Shown here: positions 61,625-64,000 of the stretch, one piece after another
Numbering within the stretch: position 1 is the first letter of the stretch
How the letters are laid out: each line of letters starts with the position of its first letter
Source: Lagopus muta
Taxonomy: Eukaryota; Chordata; Aves; Galliformes; Phasianidae
NCBI RefSeq assembly: GCF_023343835.1
Contig: NC_064438.1
Span: forward strand, 16,721,077 to 16,785,076
DNA length: 64,000 nt
Reading direction: 5' to 3'
Translations under genes and position numbers: made by a program
Notes under the pieces: model-generated
The model's input: only the letters and a program-made list of their open reading frames with translations
Databases searched by the model: none
Told to the model about the DNA's origin: nothing

Positions 61625-63819
61625 ATGGAGGATTTGGGTAAGCTGGGTCGCTCTGGTGCTGGGGAAGGCTGAACCGGCGCCGTGGCCAGGCTCGCTGCAG
61701 GGTCCTGTCCTGGTGGGCTGGAGAGCTTCATCTTTCTTGCATTGCTTGGGCAGGTGGGGGTGGCACAAAGGGGACGGCAGCAGGGCTGCTCCTCCATCTC
61801 GGGGGACAGATGGGCGGTTGAACTTTGCCAAAAATGGAGACTGCTCAAAGGCAGGAAGCGGGCTTCAGTGACGGTGCAATCTTGTCTGTGCACAGTGGGG
61901 CCCAACAGCCTGCTGAGAAAGGCGGCACCATGAACAGGGGTGCCCTGGCCCCAGGCAGGGAGACGGGGCCCAGGGGGCAGCTGCCAGGGGTGCCTGTCAC
62001 CATGTCCTGTCCTGACAGTGGCAAGCTGAAAGTAGAAAGAGAAAGGGCTTTATCCATATGGATATCCCACCACTCTGAGGCACAGGAAGCACCAAGGGTG
62101 AACTTTCCTGTGCCAGGGTTGTGCTTGAAAAAACTACAGGGTGATAGATGTCCCTTTGTAAGCTAGAAGCAGCTTACGCCTGGGGCGCAGAGAGGGGCAA
62201 CGGATTCCTATTTGCATCTCTCCGTGCAGATGCGTTGCTGGCAGAGCTGGAGCAGAGCTCCAAGCCAGCCCCAACGAGCTACATGTTGCTGACACCCAGC
62301 AGCAGGCAGCAGGACGCACCTCCAGGCAAGCCCCCAGCTTCCAGCAACCAGAAACCACTTACATCAGCAGCCCCAAAGGTAATGCCTGGGGCCTGGGAAG
62401 GCCCTGCTCAGCCCACAAAAGGGGTGGGAGTGCTGGGTGAGTGCTGAAAGGTGCTGGGGGCTCAGCCACAGGGATTTGTTCTTTCAGGTGCCACTGCCAC
62501 CTCGGTCTCAGCCTTCAGGCAAAAGTTTGGAATCTGTGTACAGGTAAAATACAGCCATGAGATGGCAGAGCCATTGGGGTTACCCCTTCCTTAGTTCAGA
62601 CACACTCACCTGGCTTCCTCAATGTCTCCACAAAAACCAAGTCCTTCTGTGAGCCGGGGTGAGGGTGTCACATCCTGCTGTGCCTGCTGCCAGGGTAAGG
62701 GGTGGGCTTCCAGTATGTCCCCTACCATGGCTCATGGGGACGGAGCAGCTTTTTTGGGGTGAAGGCAAGATGCGCTGTCCCACATGCTCCTCAGTCTTAG
62801 GGGTGAAACTGCAGTACCTATTGCTCTCTGCTGTGCCCAGCAGCCCCATGCCGACCCCACAAGCACTGCCTGCTTCGCCAGAACCCACAGCGGCCGCCCG
62901 GCAGCTGGATGAGCTCCTGGCTGACCTGGGCCAGATGCAAAGCAAGGTGAGCTGCATCCTGGGGCAGGCAGCACGGGGTAGACTGGAACCCATCCCTCAC
63001 CTACCCCATCCCAGCAGCTGGCAGCGGTGGGGCAAGGAGCCGGAGCGCCGGCAGCCCCTGAACACTCGCTGGACCACATGCTGGGTGGCCTGACGCGGGA
63101 CCTGCAGGAGCTGGGCATCACTGCTGCTCCTGCTGCTGTCTGTGCCGCCTGCCACAAGCCCATCGCCGGCAAGGTGAGCCATGGGGTGGAGCGTGGGGCT
63201 CACAGCAGCCCCCAGGTCCCTCACTCATCTCTATCGTGCAGATGTTCACGGCCTTAGGCAAAACCTGGCACCCCGAGCACTTCACCTGTGCCTGTTGTGG
63301 GCAGGAGCTGGGCGGGAGGCCCTTCTTTGAGCGTGGGGGGCAGGCGTACTGTGAGGACGACTACCACCAGGCCTTCTCCCCACGCTGTGCCTACTGCGCT
63401 GGACCCATCCGCGAGGTAAGCACGGCCCTGCCCACCTCTGCGCCCCGGTACCCAGCGCCTCACCTCTCCTGTGCCCACAGAAAGTCCTCACCGCCATGGA
63501 CCAGACCTGGCACCCCGAGCACTTCTTCTGCGCCCACTGCGGGAAGGTGTTTGGAGATGATGGTTTGTATCCAGGGGACATCCCCCTGCTCCCCACCCCA
63601 TCACCCCGCCTGGCACCTGCATCTCTCCATCTCAGTCCTTCTTTAGTCCATCCCACTGCCTTCTTCGCAGGGTTCCATGAGCGTGGTGGGAAACCCTACT
63701 GCTTCCAGGACTTCGTGGTCCTCTTTGCCCCCAAGTGCCAGGGCTGTGAGCGGCCGCTGACGGATAACTACCTGTCGGCCCTGCAGGGCGTCTGGCATCC
63801 TGAGTGCTTCGTCTGCGCG
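61625..63819 (+). CDS. LPXN: Leupaxin, N-terminal two thirds (truncated by the window edge)
   Basis: Exons: 61625-61637, 62230-62378, 62488-62543, 62841-62946, 63015-63173, 63242-63415, 63481-63562, 63671-63819; 296 codons of an expected 380-390, the rest beyond the right edge. Leupaxin is a paxillin-family adaptor of leukocyte and osteoclast focal adhesions that binds PYK2 and FAK. The 13-base first exon encodes MEDL plus one base, as in paxillin genes. LD motifs: [13 protein letters not shown] at the start, [14 protein letters not shown] about 90-105 and [15 protein letters not shown] about 125-140. Then LIM1 (CAACHKPI ... CACCGQEL ... CEDDYHQAF), LIM2 (CAYCAGPI ... CAHCGKVF) and the start of LIM3 (CQGCERPL ... 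HPECFVCA). All joins are GT-AG and in phase. Exon 5 has a CAGCAG acceptor that may add one Gln. Confidence 0.95.
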
Positions 63820-63884
63820 GTGAGTGGGCAGCAGGACAGAGGGATGCAGGGCAGGCGCATCCTCAAAGCCATGCCAGCCTTCTC

Positions 63885-64000
63885 CCTTTAACTACTTGGC
63901 TGAGAGATGGCTGAACGCAAGCCAGCAGCGTGCCCAGGTGGCCAAGGCGGCCATCAGGATCCTGGCTTGTATCAGCGACAGCACAGCCAGCAGGAGCAGG
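63885..64000 (+). mobile_element. CR1 LINE fragment, sense, in an LPXN intron
   Basis: From about 63,885 the sequence follows CR1 (GCCAGCAGCGTGCCCAGGTG, GGCCATCAGGATCCTGGCTT, CAGCACAGCCAGCAGGAGCA) and runs off the window. It lies in the intron after the eighth LPXN coding exon. Confidence 0.8.

Overview
The window is nuclear DNA of a galliform bird, most likely chicken or a close relative. The CNTF protein matches the chicken growth-promoting-activity form as I remember it. The dispersed repeats are CR1 LINE fragments, introns are short, and the gene order matches the vertebrate block that in human lies on 11q12 (FTH1, MPEG1, DTX4, CNTF, ZFP91, LPXN).

Layout. 1-1,000: the 5' end of ferritin heavy chain (FTH1, minus strand) with first coding exon, iron-responsive element, TATA box and CpG-rich promoter. 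1,000-10,140: no gene that I recognise, one antisense CR1 copy. 10,140-11,100: decayed pieces of the flanking DNA of the next cluster. 11,172-28,575: three head-to-tail units of about 5.87 kb, each with one intact 12-exon gene for a type I membrane receptor with seven group B SRCR domains and a WC1-like tyrosine-based tail. 30,723-32,882: single-coding-exon MPEG1 (perforin-2). 35,559-41,247: DTX4 (minus), tail to tail with MPEG1. 43,568-44,278: CNTF (minus). 47,787-59,354: ZFP91 (minus), upstream of CNTF on the same strand as in mammals. 61,625 to the right edge: LPXN (plus), cut off by the window end inside a CR1 insertion.

How the genes relate. The receptor triplet and MPEG1 form an immune island inside an otherwise conserved syntenic block. 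The receptor tails carry a YEEL tyrosine motif and two GYDD motifs that resemble bovine WC1, the gamma-delta T-cell co-receptor family. MPEG1 is a phagocyte pore-forming effector. DTX4 and ZFP91 are ubiquitin ligases (Notch/TBK1 and NIK signalling in mammals), CNTF is an IL-6-family cytokine and LPXN is a leukocyte paxillin relative.

The most interesting part is the receptor triplet. All three copies are open, are nearly identical in promoter, most introns, SRCR4-SRCR6 and tail, yet differ strongly in the membrane-distal SRCR1-SRCR3 and in SRCR7. The copies are mosaics of each other, as expected from gene conversion plus diversification of the ligand-binding end. Exon coordinates were read by eye from splice sites, reading phase and family alignment from memory; no database search was possible.
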